A DNA stretch of 64,000 bases, taken from the NCBI RefSeq assembly GCF_014172405.1, contig NZ_WNXC01000001.1, positions 1,798,001-1,862,000 on the forward strand. Reading direction: 5' to 3'. Under the pieces are notes generated by a model. It made no database searches, was not told where the DNA came from, and was given only the letters and a program-made list of their open reading frames with translations. Shown here piece by piece: positions 46,094 to 54,826 of the stretch. The position numbers and the translations under genes are program-made. The stretch's first letter is position 1. Every line of letters starts with the position of its first letter. The stretch is from Pedobacter gandavensis (GTDB taxonomy: Bacteria > Bacteroidota > Bacteroidia > Sphingobacteriales > Sphingobacteriaceae).

Positions 46094-46642
46094 TTAGAGC
46101 CTTGGAATCCAAATGTTTTCCGGTGCTTTTGCGTCTAAGTTCAGTTTACGTGCCAAAACAAATAAATAATCGCTTAAACGGTTCAAATATATCGTCATTT
46201 TTTCGTCAACAAAGCTCTCAGAAGCCAAGTGTACCGTCAGCCTTTCCGCACGCCTACACACACAACGGGCTAAGTGGCAATAGGAAACTACTGTTGTACC
46301 TCCAGGTAATACGAAGTGTTTTAATGCTGGCAATACCTTGCTCATGCTATCCATCTCTTCCTCGAGTAAAGCGATATCAGTATCGTGTAGATCAGGGATT
46401 TTCATCCTAGATTTTTCTGGATCGGCAGCCAATGCTGCACCAACAGTGAACAATCTATCCTGGATTTCTTTCAGTACAATTTGATGGTGCGGATCAATAT
46501 CCTGGCACATAATGAGTCCGATATAAGAGTTCAGCTCATCTACCGTTCCATAGCATTCGATGCGCAAATGGAATTTAGGCACGCGGGTTCCACCGATCAG
46601 GGAGGTCAAACCCTTGTCGCCGGTTTTGGTATATATCTTCAT
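46094..46642 (-). CDS. PduO-type cob(I)alamin adenosyltransferase
   Basis: Enzyme of 182 residues that transfers the adenosyl group of ATP to cob(I)alamin, making coenzyme B12. N-terminal KIYTKTGDKGLTSLIGG binds ATP; CVCRRAERLTVHLA and IYLNRLSDYLFVLAR are the other active-site helices. Points to at least one adenosylcobalamin-dependent enzyme elsewhere in the genome, such as methylmalonyl-CoA mutase. Starts nine bases after the LolD-type gene. Confidence 0.95.
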   Translation of the reverse strand: MKIYTKTGDKGLTSLIGGTRVPKFHLRIECYGTVDELNSYIGLIMCQDIDPHHQIVLKEIQDRLFTVGAALAADPEKSRMKIPDLHDTDIALLEEEMDSMSKVLPALKHFVLPGGTTVVSYCHLARCVCRRAERLTVHLASESFVDEKMTIYLNRLSDYLFVLARKLNLDAKAPENIWIPRL

Positions 46643-46651
46643 ATTGGAAAA

Positions 46652-47410
46652 TTAACCAATTTTTTCGAAGTCATCACCACTTTCCTCTAATTTAACCAGG
46701 CGCGGAGAAACTGTTTTGATGTCTGTATTCAAGTAATCATTTTCAATCAAACCGTCACGCATCCTCACAATACGATGCGCATGTTGCGCGATGTCTTCTT
46801 CATGCGTAACCAGAATAATGGTATTCCCTTTACTATGAATTTCTTCCAGCAGGCCCATAATCTCTACAGATGTTTTAGTATCCAGGTTACCTGTAGGCTC
46901 ATCGGCAAGGATAATAGAAGGGTTATTGATCAAAGCTCTGGCCACGGCCACCCTTTGTCGCTGACCACCAGAAAGCTCATTCGGTTTGTGCGTCACACGA
47001 TTTCCTAAACCTACATTTTCCAAGGCTTTCTGTGCTCTTGCATCACGTTCCTTCTTATTTGCACCTGCATAAATCAATGGCAAGGCCACATTATCCAGAG
47101 AAGTGGAGCGCGGTAATAGATTAAAAGTCTGAAATACGAAGCCGATTTCCTTATTACGAACTTCTGCAAGTTCATTTTCGGTCATATGGCTTACATTGAT
47201 GCCATTCAGCACGTAAGTACCTTTACTTGGGGTGTCTAAACAACCTAAAATGTTCATCAATGTAGATTTCCCGGAACCTGAAGGTCCCATTAATGCCACA
47301 AACTCACCTTTTTGGATATCCAATGAAACTGATTTTAAAGCATGGATCACTTCTGATCCGATCACGTATTTACGGCCTATATCTTTGATGTTGATTAACG
47401 CTTTTTCCAT
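46652..47410 (-). CDS. LolD/MacB-type ABC transporter ATPase
   Basis: ATP-binding protein of 252 residues. Walker [11 protein letters not shown]-loop [22 protein letters not shown], signature [15 protein letters not shown], Walker [16 protein letters not shown] and switch VTHEEDIA. The NLLPR and EPTGNLD features belong to the LolD/MacB/FtsE class that works with MacB-type permeases. No permease is adjacent; the one at 42150-43391 is the nearest candidate partner (inference). Confidence 0.94.
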   Translation of the reverse strand: MEKALINIKDIGRKYVIGSEVIHALKSVSLDIQKGEFVALMGPSGSGKSTLMNILGCLDTPSKGTYVLNGINVSHMTENELAEVRNKEIGFVFQTFNLLPRSTSLDNVALPLIYAGANKKERDARAQKALENVGLGNRVTHKPNELSGGQRQRVAVARALINNPSIILADEPTGNLDTKTSVEIMGLLEEIHSKGNTIILVTHEEDIAQHAHRIVRMRDGLIENDYLNTDIKTVSPRLVKLEESGDDFEKIG

Positions 47411-47474
47411 TGGTAGCTAAATTATTCGGTTTTTGTTTTAGACGGCAAACTATCCCGGAATGTTACATCCGGCT

Positions 47475-47765
47475 TTATTTTTCTAGGATTTTAGGCACCA
47501 TAAAGAAGTTTTCATTGTGTTTCGCTGCATTTTTTAATCCATCTGCTACAGAAATCTCCTGTTTCACCACATCTTCACGCCAAACATTTTCTTCTTCATT
47601 CATGTACACCAACGGCGCTACACCGCTAGTATCCAACTCATTGAGCTGTTCCATAAAGGTAAGGATCTTATTCATATCCCCCATTAGACTATCGACTTCT
47701 TTCTCTTCTATGGCGATTCTGGCCAGGTCAGCCACTTTATATATCGTTTCTTTATCTATGGTCAT
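47475..47765 (-). CDS. gatC: aspartyl/glutamyl-tRNA amidotransferase subunit C
   Basis: Protein of 96 residues, the small subunit of GatCAB, which converts Glu-tRNA-Gln to Gln-tRNA-Gln (and Asp-tRNA-Asn). MTIDKETIYKVADLARIAI and MGDMNKILTFMEQLNELDTSGV are typical, with the C-terminal VWREDVV segment. gatA and gatB are not in the window, so the subunits are encoded apart. The ATG lies 14 bases inside the end of the acyltransferase gene, which suggests translational coupling. Confidence 0.93.
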   Translation of the reverse strand: MTIDKETIYKVADLARIAIEEKEVDSLMGDMNKILTFMEQLNELDTSGVAPLVYMNEEENVWREDVVKQEISVADGLKNAAKHNENFFMVPKILEK

Positions 47766-48495
47766 TCAAAAGGAGTTTACTATTTATTAAATCAAAGATG
47801 CGTTCTTTTAATTGATCTGCATCTGTTATCGTTAAATCAGCGGTAACCACCGGCTGGTGGATGTAAATATCACAAATTCCGGGCGTACTACCATATTTTG
47901 AACCGTCATCCCACATTTTTTTCCATACATCTGATAAGCTGACAGGAACAATGGCCAGATTCTTTTCAATGGCCAGGCGAAACGGACCATTCTTAAAAGA
48001 CTGCAAAACAGGCGGATAATGATTGGCATCAATCCCCCCCTCCGGGAAAATAATGAGGCTCCAACCGGCTTCCAGTCGCTCTCCCGCCTTTTTGAAAGCA
48101 CGAAATGCCGATATATTACTATCTCGGTTTACTGGGATATCAATCGTTTTAAAAAAGATTTTCAGCATTGGATTTTTCAACAATGCATCCTTCCCCATAA
48201 AATGAAATTTCCCCTGAGCAAGGATACAAAAGATCATGATATCCAGATTGGAAGTATGATTCGCACAATAAATATAAGTCTGATTCTTGTCTAGCGGCTG
48301 TTCAAAAGTGAACCTAAAAAAAATACCCGTAAGCCAGCTACTCAGGAAACTATTCGCTTTTCTAAGCCTATTTAGCGTCAAATAACCCTTTGGAGACATG
48401 GCAGAAACATAGTAAAACGGATAAAAAACTACCGAAAGCGATAAAATAATAAAGATAGAATAGAGGCGATGGCTATGCTTTAGGAGGCGGATCAT
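47752..48495 (-). CDS. PlsC-family 1-acyl-glycerol-3-phosphate acyltransferase
   Basis: Membrane enzyme of 247 residues that adds an acyl chain to lysophosphatidic acid or a related lipid. An N-terminal helix (about 13-32), the catalytic HxxxxD in NHTSNLDIMI, GKDALLKNPML, PVNRDSN and the FPEGG glycerol-phosphate site are present. Its -7 element (TAGCTTTG) ends five bases before the ATG, so the mRNA may have almost no leader. Divergent from trpS; overlaps gatC by 14 bases. Confidence 0.92.
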   Translation of the reverse strand: MIRLLKHSHRLYSIFIILSLSVVFYPFYYVSAMSPKGYLTLNRLRKANSFLSSWLTGIFFRFTFEQPLDKNQTYIYCANHTSNLDIMIFCILAQGKFHFMGKDALLKNPMLKIFFKTIDIPVNRDSNISAFRAFKKAGERLEAGWSLIIFPEGGIDANHYPPVLQSFKNGPFRLAIEKNLAIVPVSLSDVWKKMWDDGSKYGSTPGICDIYIHQPVVTADLTITDADQLKERIFDLINSKLLLNDHR

Positions 48496-48500
48496 TGATT

Positions 48501-48508
48501 CAAAGCTA
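48501..48508 (-). promoter_or_regulatory. predicted -7 element of the acyltransferase gene, very close to the ATG
   Basis: TAGCTTTG on the minus strand matches TAnnTTTG exactly. Only five bases separate it from the ATG at 48495. Confidence 0.45.
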
Positions 48509-48623
48509 CTATTTTTTTAAAGAGAAGACTGTTAAAATGCTCATACCAATGTAAATTCCGCTCGAAAGCAATTTATAAAAGATAAAAATGAAATTATACG
48601 CCTCCCCAATACCTGTTTTTTCT

Positions 48624-48631
48624 TAATTTCG
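48624..48631 (+). promoter_or_regulatory. predicted -7 element of trpS, very close to the ATG
   Basis: TAATTTCG, one mismatch from TAnnTTTG. Four bases (TTGC) separate it from the ATG at 48636, so the first transcribed base could be the A of the start codon. Confidence 0.4.
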
Positions 48632-48635
48632 TTGC

Positions 48636-49634
48636 ATGAAAGAAACGGTAGTTAGCGGGATACGTCCTACAGGAAAATTACACCTGGGAAATTATTTTGG
48701 TGCGGTTAAAAACTTTGTAAAGATGCAATATGATTACAATTGTTATTTTTTCATTGCCGACCTTCATTCTTTAACCACACATCCAACTCCTGGCGATCTT
48801 CATGGTTATGTAAAACATGTATTAGTAGAATATCTTGCTTGCGGAATCAACCCGGAAGAAACCACCATCTATGTTCAGTCTGACGTTCCTGAAGTTGCAG
48901 AGTTGTATTTATACTTGAATATGAACGCCTACCTGGGCGAATTGGAGCGCAGTGCTTCCTTCAAAGACAAAATCAGATCTCAGTCTGATAATGTGAATGC
49001 AGGTTTATTAACCTACCCTACCCTAATGGCTGCTGATATTTTAATCCATAAAGCCACTAAAGTTCCAGTAGGAAAAGACCAGGAACAACACCTTGAAATG
49101 ACCCGTACCTTCGGAAATCGCTTCAACAGACTGTACAATACAGACCTTTTCCCTGAATCTTTTGCTTTCAACTATTCAGAGAACCTGGTTAAGGTTCCAG
49201 GATTAGATGGAAAAGGAAAAATGAGTAAATCTTCTGGCGAGGGAAGCTGTATTTATCTAGCTGACAGTCCAGAGGTGATCCGTAAAAAGGTTTCCCGTGC
49301 AGTAACAGATGGCGGACCAACAGCAGAGAATCAGCCAAAACCAGAAGCGATTCAAAATTTATTTGACCTTATGAAAATCGTTTCGCCAGCAGATACGATG
49401 GCTCATTTCGATGCTTTATATAACAAATGCGAGATTCGTTATGGCGATTTCAAGAAGCAATTAGCAGAAGACATGATCATATTTAATAGCCCGATCCGTG
49501 AAAAAATTGAAGAACTTTCTAAGGACACGTCTTATTTACGTCAGGTAGCAAAACATGGTGCATTAAAAGCTAGAGAAAGCGCACAAAAAACCATTAAAGA
49601 AGCAAGAGAACTGATTGGATTCAAATCCTTTTAG
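48636..49634 (+). CDS. trpS: tryptophanyl-tRNA synthetase
   Basis: Class I aminoacyl-tRNA synthetase of 332 residues. The HIGH-type motif is in SGIRPTGKLHLGNYFGA at the very N-terminus, so the start is secure; the KMSKS motif is in GKGKMSKSSGEG near residue 200. MAADILIHKATKVPVGKDQEQHLEMTR forms the tryptophan and ATP pocket. Divergent from the acyltransferase gene. Confidence 0.97.
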   Translation: MKETVVSGIRPTGKLHLGNYFGAVKNFVKMQYDYNCYFFIADLHSLTTHPTPGDLHGYVKHVLVEYLACGINPEETTIYVQSDVPEVAELYLYLNMNAYLGELERSASFKDKIRSQSDNVNAGLLTYPTLMAADILIHKATKVPVGKDQEQHLEMTRTFGNRFNRLYNTDLFPESFAFNYSENLVKVPGLDGKGKMSKSSGEGSCIYLADSPEVIRKKVSRAVTDGGPTAENQPKPEAIQNLFDLMKIVSPADTMAHFDALYNKCEIRYGDFKKQLAEDMIIFNSPIREKIEELSKDTSYLRQVAKHGALKARESAQKTIKEARELIGFKSF

Positions 49635-49683
49635 TCCTACAATTAGATCATATAGCTACAGTAGCTACCTAAATAATTAAAAT

Positions 49684-50298
49684 ATGCATATAGCTATAGT
49701 TGGAAATATTGGTGCCGGTAAAACCACCTTAACTGAATTACTTGCCAAACATTACGGATGGGAAGCATTATACGAAGAAGTGGAAGACAACCCTTATCTG
49801 GAAGATTTTTACAGCGATATGAAACGATGGAGCTTTAACTTACAGATTTACTTTTTAAACAGTCGTTTCCAGCAGATTGTGGACATTGAGAACAATAAAC
49901 GCAATGTGATTCAAGATAGAACTATTTATGAGGATGCGCATATTTTTGCGGAGAATCTTCATGAAATGGGCTTAATGACAACCAGAGACCATAACAATTA
50001 CCGTGATATATTTGAAAACATCACTTCATTTATTAAACCACCGGATTTATTGGTATACCTGCGTGCTTCGGTTCCAACGTTAGTAAATAACATCCAGCGT
50101 CGTGGCCGTGAATATGAGGCAAGTATCCGTATTGATTATTTATCGAAACTAAATGAAAAATATGAGGCCTGGATTAAAGATTACAATATGGGAAAATTAC
50201 TGATCCTGGATAAGAACAAACTTGATTTCACGAATAACCCAGAAGATTTGGGCAGTATTATCCGATCTATTGATGCAGAAATAAACGGTTTATTTTAA
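49684..50298 (+). CDS. deoxynucleoside kinase (dAK/dGK family)
   Basis: Salvage kinase of 204 residues that phosphorylates a deoxynucleoside with ATP. P-loop GNIGAGKTTL at residues 7-16, the substrate segment NPYLEDFYSDMKRWSFNLQIYFLNSRF, the DRTIYED motif, and the lid arginines in RRGREYEASI. The preferred base cannot be read from sequence; purine kinases of this family are common in the phylum. The kdsB gene starts one base after its stop codon. Confidence 0.94.
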   Translation: MHIAIVGNIGAGKTTLTELLAKHYGWEALYEEVEDNPYLEDFYSDMKRWSFNLQIYFLNSRFQQIVDIENNKRNVIQDRTIYEDAHIFAENLHEMGLMTTRDHNNYRDIFENITSFIKPPDLLVYLRASVPTLVNNIQRRGREYEASIRIDYLSKLNEKYEAWIKDYNMGKLLILDKNKLDFTNNPEDLGSIIRSIDAEINGLF

Positions 50299-50299
50299 G

Positions 50300-51031
50300 A
50301 TGAAGGTACTTGGTGTAATTCCCGCCCGCTTTTCTTCTACGCGTTTCCCCGGAAAGCCATTAGTGGACATTCAGGGGAAAAGCATGATCCGTAGGGTTTA
50401 TGAACAGGCATTAAAAGCCAAAGGACTGGATAAAGTGGTGGTGGCTACCGACGATGAACGTATTGCTGAAGAATTGAAAAGCTTTGGTGCGGAATACATC
50501 ATGACTGGGACTGAGCACCAGAGTGGTACAGACCGCTGTGCAGAAGTTGCGCGACAACTTCCAGGCTTTGAAGTCCTGATTAACATTCAAGGTGATGAAC
50601 CCTTTATAGACCCGGCACAAATAGACTTATTGGTTTCCTGCTTTACAGATCCAAAAGTTCAATTGGCCACCTTAATCAAGGAAATCCATACACAAGCGGA
50701 ACTGTTTAACCATAACCTGCCGAAAGTGGTGCTGAATGCAAAAAAAGAAGCCGTTTATTTTAGTCGGCAGACCATTCCATACCTTCGAAATACAGAAAAA
50801 GAAAACTGGCTACAAGCACATTTGTTCTACAAGCATATTGGCATTTACGGATATACTGCGCCTGTATTACAGGAAATCACACAACTTCCTCCCTCTTCTC
50901 TAGAAATTGCAGAAAGTTTGGAGCAGTTGCGATGGGTAGAAAACGGTTATGCGATTCAAACCAGGGTAACTGATTTTGAAACGATTGCTATAGACACCCC
51001 TGAAGACCTTAAAAAGATATTGGGCGCTTAA
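50300..51031 (+). CDS. kdsB: 3-deoxy-manno-octulosonate cytidylyltransferase
   Basis: Enzyme of 243 residues that activates Kdo with CTP for lipopolysaccharide core synthesis. VIPARFSSTRFPGKPLVDIQGKSM is the nucleotide loop; KVVVATDDERIAE, MTGTEHQSGTDRCAEVA, NIQGDEPFIDPAQI and KHIGIYGYT are diagnostic. Confirms a Gram-negative envelope with Kdo. Coupled to the kinase gene and followed by the lipoprotein gene after 12 bases. Confidence 0.96.
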   Translation: MKVLGVIPARFSSTRFPGKPLVDIQGKSMIRRVYEQALKAKGLDKVVVATDDERIAEELKSFGAEYIMTGTEHQSGTDRCAEVARQLPGFEVLINIQGDEPFIDPAQIDLLVSCFTDPKVQLATLIKEIHTQAELFNHNLPKVVLNAKKEAVYFSRQTIPYLRNTEKENWLQAHLFYKHIGIYGYTAPVLQEITQLPPSSLEIAESLEQLRWVENGYAIQTRVTDFETIAIDTPEDLKKILGA

Positions 51032-51043
51032 AATTTTCCCCTT

Positions 51044-51592
51044 ATGAAGAAACATTATACCTATCTGTTATTATTCCTCTGTGTTCTTGCCGCCTGCAAA
51101 GGCAATAAAACCACTGCTTCGGCGGAGGACTTAAAAAGCAATCTAAAGGGCCAGACGGTATTAAAAGCATTCAGTGACACCTTATTACTAGATACGTTTA
51201 AAGTAGTCTTAAAAGGAGAAAAACCGGCCAACATGACCATGAATTTTAGGATTACGGCACATGATGGTTCCATAATTTATCAAAAGGACTTTAAAGCAAC
51301 TGATCTTTTGAAAAATTACGCTTCTACGTTGGATCTTAAAAAGGAAGCGCAACAACTAGAATTTATGCAGCAGGAATTGAAATTGTTTCTGGATGATGAG
51401 AACTTTTTGGAACCTGCAGTGACAGAAAATGAGAATCCTGACCAGCACACACCAGATAAAGACTTTTATAATGAGCTAAAACGTACTGGACTCAATGGTT
51501 TTAAATACCGATTATCCAATGAAACTGAAGTTTACATTGCCTGGTCGGCACAAAAAAAACAGGTTTTACCCTATTATAGCTGCTGTAAGTAA
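51044..51592 (+). CDS. lipoprotein of unknown function
   Basis: Protein of 182 residues with a lipoprotein signal (LCVLAACKGN, Cys near residue 18). The mature part is mixed alpha/beta with a lysine-rich first half and the ending PYYSCCK, with a vicinal cysteine pair. No family recognised. Last gene of the kinase-kdsB-lipoprotein run. Confidence 0.8.
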   Translation: MKKHYTYLLLFLCVLAACKGNKTTASAEDLKSNLKGQTVLKAFSDTLLLDTFKVVLKGEKPANMTMNFRITAHDGSIIYQKDFKATDLLKNYASTLDLKKEAQQLEFMQQELKLFLDDENFLEPAVTENENPDQHTPDKDFYNELKRTGLNGFKYRLSNETEVYIAWSAQKKQVLPYYSCCK

Positions 51593-52045
51593 AATTTAAT
51601 TTCAGCTATTATCCTTCCGGAAAAGGCTACAAAGCAAGATTATCAGATATTTTCATTCGCTTTATGAAAAAAGTTGAAAATTATATTGTGATTAAAGTAT
51701 ATTTTGCATTATATTTAAATAATCAAAGACCACATTATTAAAACAACAACAACCCAAAACCGCATATTCTAACCAAATATACTTTAACAAAAGAGCCCGG
51801 ATTTCATTCGGGCCTTTTTTATGCAGCAAACTTTTGCCCCTCAACTTCTTCTGGCATTCTCCATAGGACGATCCAGACTCAAAAACCTCAAACACTGAAT
51901 GATTCCCCTCACCCAGCACCCTTTAAAAGTTTAACTACCAACGCTTCTAATTTAAAATTCTTAAAAGAATATGATTAAAAATTAATAGAGACAAAAAAAA
52001 TGTTGTTAGATTTAGGAAATCACTAGGAGGAATAGCCGGTAAATT
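51593..52045. other. 453-base intergenic region with terminator and possible small RNA
   Basis: No convincing gene is present. A TATATTTTG element at 51698-51706 (TA-N3-TTTG, one base longer than consensus) has a TTG at 51674-51676, and an intrinsic terminator ends at 51820. A transcript of about 105 bases between them is possible. The remaining 52000-side sequence is AT-rich, with TAGATTTA, one mismatch from the -7 consensus, about 40 bases before the next gene. Confidence 0.6.
51794..51820 (+). terminator. intrinsic terminator in the intergenic region
   Basis: Stem GCCCG / CGGGC with a nine-base loop and six T residues, 200 bases after the lipoprotein stop codon. Confidence 0.75.
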
Positions 52046-54826
52046 ATGCTGAAAAAACTTTTCACTTATATATTTTTCACTTTATTTTCATTTACCGCTT
52101 TAGCACAAAAATCTGTCATCAAAGGTTTCGTTGCTGATACTTTAGAAAAAAAGGTTCTTGAAAATAGTGCAGTCCTGTTGATCAGGTCTGCGGATTCTAT
52201 ATTAGTGAAAACTGCCCGTACTGACAAAAACGGACGTTTCGAATGGGGAAATATTAGAAATGGCAATTATCAGCTGTTGATCAGTTACCCTAAAATGGCC
52301 GATTATCTTCGCAACATCAGCATTGTAGCAGATACCATCGTTGACCTCGGGCAAGTAAACATGGAATTAAAATCAAAATTACTCAATGAGGTGGTCATTG
52401 CAGCCACAAAAAAAGCCATCAGAATGAGTGGCGACACCCTGGTCTTTCAAGCTGATAGTTTCGCTGTGCGGAACAATGCCAATGTACAGGAACTGTTGAA
52501 ACGACTTCCAGGAATGGAAGTAGATAAAAACGGTGCGATTAAATCCCAGGGAAAAGAGGTGAAAACCGTATTGGTAGATGGAGATGAGTTTTTTGGCGAC
52601 GACCCTTTGCTGGCGACCAAATATTTAAAAGCGAATGCGGTAGATGAAGTCCAGGTGTATGAACGAAAAAGCAAGACTGCCGAACTCACTGGAATTGACG
52701 ATGGTATCAAGCAAAAAACCATCAATATCAAACTTAAAGACAATGCAAAGAATGGTTATCTAACCACCCTGGATGCCAATGCAGGAACCGATGCCTTTCA
52801 AGATTATGGCGGCATGATTGGCGCGTTTAAAAGTAAATTGAAGATGGCCATTTTTGGCACTTATTCTAACCTGGATAATGATTCAAAGATCAACAACTCT
52901 ATGCGTAAACTGAAAGGAGAGGATTATGACCAGATTGAGATTGGAGACGATGGCAGTTCCATCATGTATTCTTCTGGCGGTGATGATGATGACGATTACT
53001 ACTCCTCTACCGGCGGGCTTCCCAGTAACATCAACTTAGGCGCTCATTTTTCAGATAAATTTCATCAAAATAAGATGGGTTTGAAATTAAATATCAAAGT
53101 ATTTGACAATAAAAACACCAATCATAAAACTTCCGATTCCCAAGAGTTACTCCCATCTGGGCAGAAATTCACGAGTACAGGTAGGACGGACGATCATTCT
53201 AATGTTACCGGAGAAAATATCCGTGGTACTTATACCTATCACACCGACTCTTTATCCATCCTAAAAGTATCATTTGGCCTAAAAAAGAATCGGACTTATA
53301 ACGAATCCAGAAGCCTGAATGGCAGCACCAATCAATTTGGCTTACCCATCAGTCAGAATAACCAATCAAATATTGGAGAGGGTTCAGGCGATTTGTTTAA
53401 CGGTAATATCAACTGGTCCAAAAAGTTTAAGAAAAAAGGAAGAATATTGTCGATAGATATTCAACCAGAAAGCCAACACAGCGAAGGGTTGGAACGCAGC
53501 GTGAACCATACGGAGTACTACAACCCGCAAGGGCAATGGAACCGCAGTGAAGACATCAACCTGATCAAAGACAATTCAGGCCAGCAAAATTCCATTGGAA
53601 CCCGGATCAGCTATGCGGAATTGTTAAGCAAACGCTGGTCAATGGAAGCCGGATATACCTTTAAAACCATTGCCTCAAGTAGCAATAGGTTAGTTTATGA
53701 TGCCGTTACAGGAAGCCCTCAAAAAGTAGACTCTCTCAGTAATAACTTTAAATTCATTAACTTCTCGAATATTGGCAAGCTGATTTTTCAGTACAAAGTG
53801 AAAAGTTTTTCTATCTCAAGTGGTCTGGAAGCCACACAAACCAATTTTGAACTCAAGGATATAGACAAGAATAGTAATTTTCAACGCAATTACCTCAACC
53901 TATCTCCAAGAACTAATCTCTTTTATAAGATCAGCAACAGCACCAGTATGTCACTGAACTACAATGGGTTTACGCAGCAACCCAGTATCGAGCAGATACA
54001 ACCCGTAATTCAAATTAACACGCCTTTATATCAGGTAATTGGTAATTCTTCCTTGAGACCTTCATTCACTAATAATTTTGCGATTTCTTACAGTAGTTAC
54101 CTCATGAATTTTGACCAATTTATTTCCGCGAATCTAAATTATGGTTTTACAAACAATGCCATTGTGACCTCCGAAATTGTAGATGATTTTGCCAAAAGAG
54201 TTTCCAGCTTTGTGAATTTAAATGGCAATAATTCACTGAGCGGAAATGTGTATTATTCCAAAGGATTTTCGAAGCTTCATTTCCGTATGGGGCTAGACCT
54301 GGGCTTTTATCGCTCCGAAAACCTCGCCAAATTGAATGGCGTACGCAATAAAACCATCAATACACAATACAATGTTAAAGGTACTTTCAACTATTACACC
54401 TCAAAAATAGACCTCTCCTATGCTCCTTCTGCATCGATTATGTATGGAACTTCTTCCATCGGGGGCTTTAATGATGGTAAAAGCATCATCCATAATCATG
54501 AATTTTCTGGAACCGTGCAATTGCCTTATCGTTCAGAGTTTAACACTACTTTATCCATCTCACTTCGTCCAGCCAATGCATCATTCGGAACAGACCTGAA
54601 TGTGGTCATCCTTAACAGTTATTTAGCAACTAAACTAGGAAAAAATGAAGCATTTGAGCTAAAACTAACGGCAACTGACATCCTCAATCAAAAGATTGGT
54701 TATAATCGCTTTGTGGGCGGAAACCTCATTTCTTCAAACACATTTAGCTATATTCCACGTTATGTACTGATTGGCATAAACTGGAATTTAAGTGGTAACT
54801 TTACTAAAGCCCCGGCTAACCCATAA
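52046..54826 (+). CDS. outer-membrane beta-barrel protein with CarboxypepD_reg-like domain (TonB receptor relative)
   Basis: Exported protein of 926 residues, signal peptide 1-20 (ends ALAQ). Residues about 22-110 form a CarboxypepD_reg-like domain; a plug-like region follows (SFAVRNNANVQELLKRLPGMEV, KTVLVDGDEFFGDDPLLATKYL), then a long barrel of the OMP_b-brl_3 type with an aspartate-rich stretch (GGDDDDDYYSS) in an early loop. Paired by an overlapping TAATG with a GLPGLI protein, a common arrangement in the phylum. Cargo unknown. Confidence 0.9.
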   Translation: MLKKLFTYIFFTLFSFTALAQKSVIKGFVADTLEKKVLENSAVLLIRSADSILVKTARTDKNGRFEWGNIRNGNYQLLISYPKMADYLRNISIVADTIVDLGQVNMELKSKLLNEVVIAATKKAIRMSGDTLVFQADSFAVRNNANVQELLKRLPGMEVDKNGAIKSQGKEVKTVLVDGDEFFGDDPLLATKYLKANAVDEVQVYERKSKTAELTGIDDGIKQKTINIKLKDNAKNGYLTTLDANAGTDAFQDYGGMIGAFKSKLKMAIFGTYSNLDNDSKINNSMRKLKGEDYDQIEIGDDGSSIMYSSGGDDDDDYYSSTGGLPSNINLGAHFSDKFHQNKMGLKLNIKVFDNKNTNHKTSDSQELLPSGQKFTSTGRTDDHSNVTGENIRGTYTYHTDSLSILKVSFGLKKNRTYNESRSLNGSTNQFGLPISQNNQSNIGEGSGDLFNGNINWSKKFKKKGRILSIDIQPESQHSEGLERSVNHTEYYNPQGQWNRSEDINLIKDNSGQQNSIGTRISYAELLSKRWSMEAGYTFKTIASSSNRLVYDAVTGSPQKVDSLSNNFKFINFSNIGKLIFQYKVKSFSISSGLEATQTNFELKDIDKNSNFQRNYLNLSPRTNLFYKISNSTSMSLNYNGFTQQPSIEQIQPVIQINTPLYQVIGNSSLRPSFTNNFAISYSSYLMNFDQFISANLNYGFTNNAIVTSEIVDDFAKRVSSFVNLNGNNSLSGNVYYSKGFSKLHFRMGLDLGFYRSENLAKLNGVRNKTINTQYNVKGTFNYYTSKIDLSYAPSASIMYGTSSIGGFNDGKSIIHNHEFSGTVQLPYRSEFNTTLSISLRPANASFGTDLNVVILNSYLATKLGKNEAFELKLTATDILNQKIGYNRFVGGNLISSNTFSYIPRYVLIGINWNLSGNFTKAPANP

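Noticed and set aside
49651..49670. Repeated AGCTAC between trpS and the deoxynucleoside kinase gene
   Set aside because: Two six-base copies in AT-rich DNA are too short to separate from chance.
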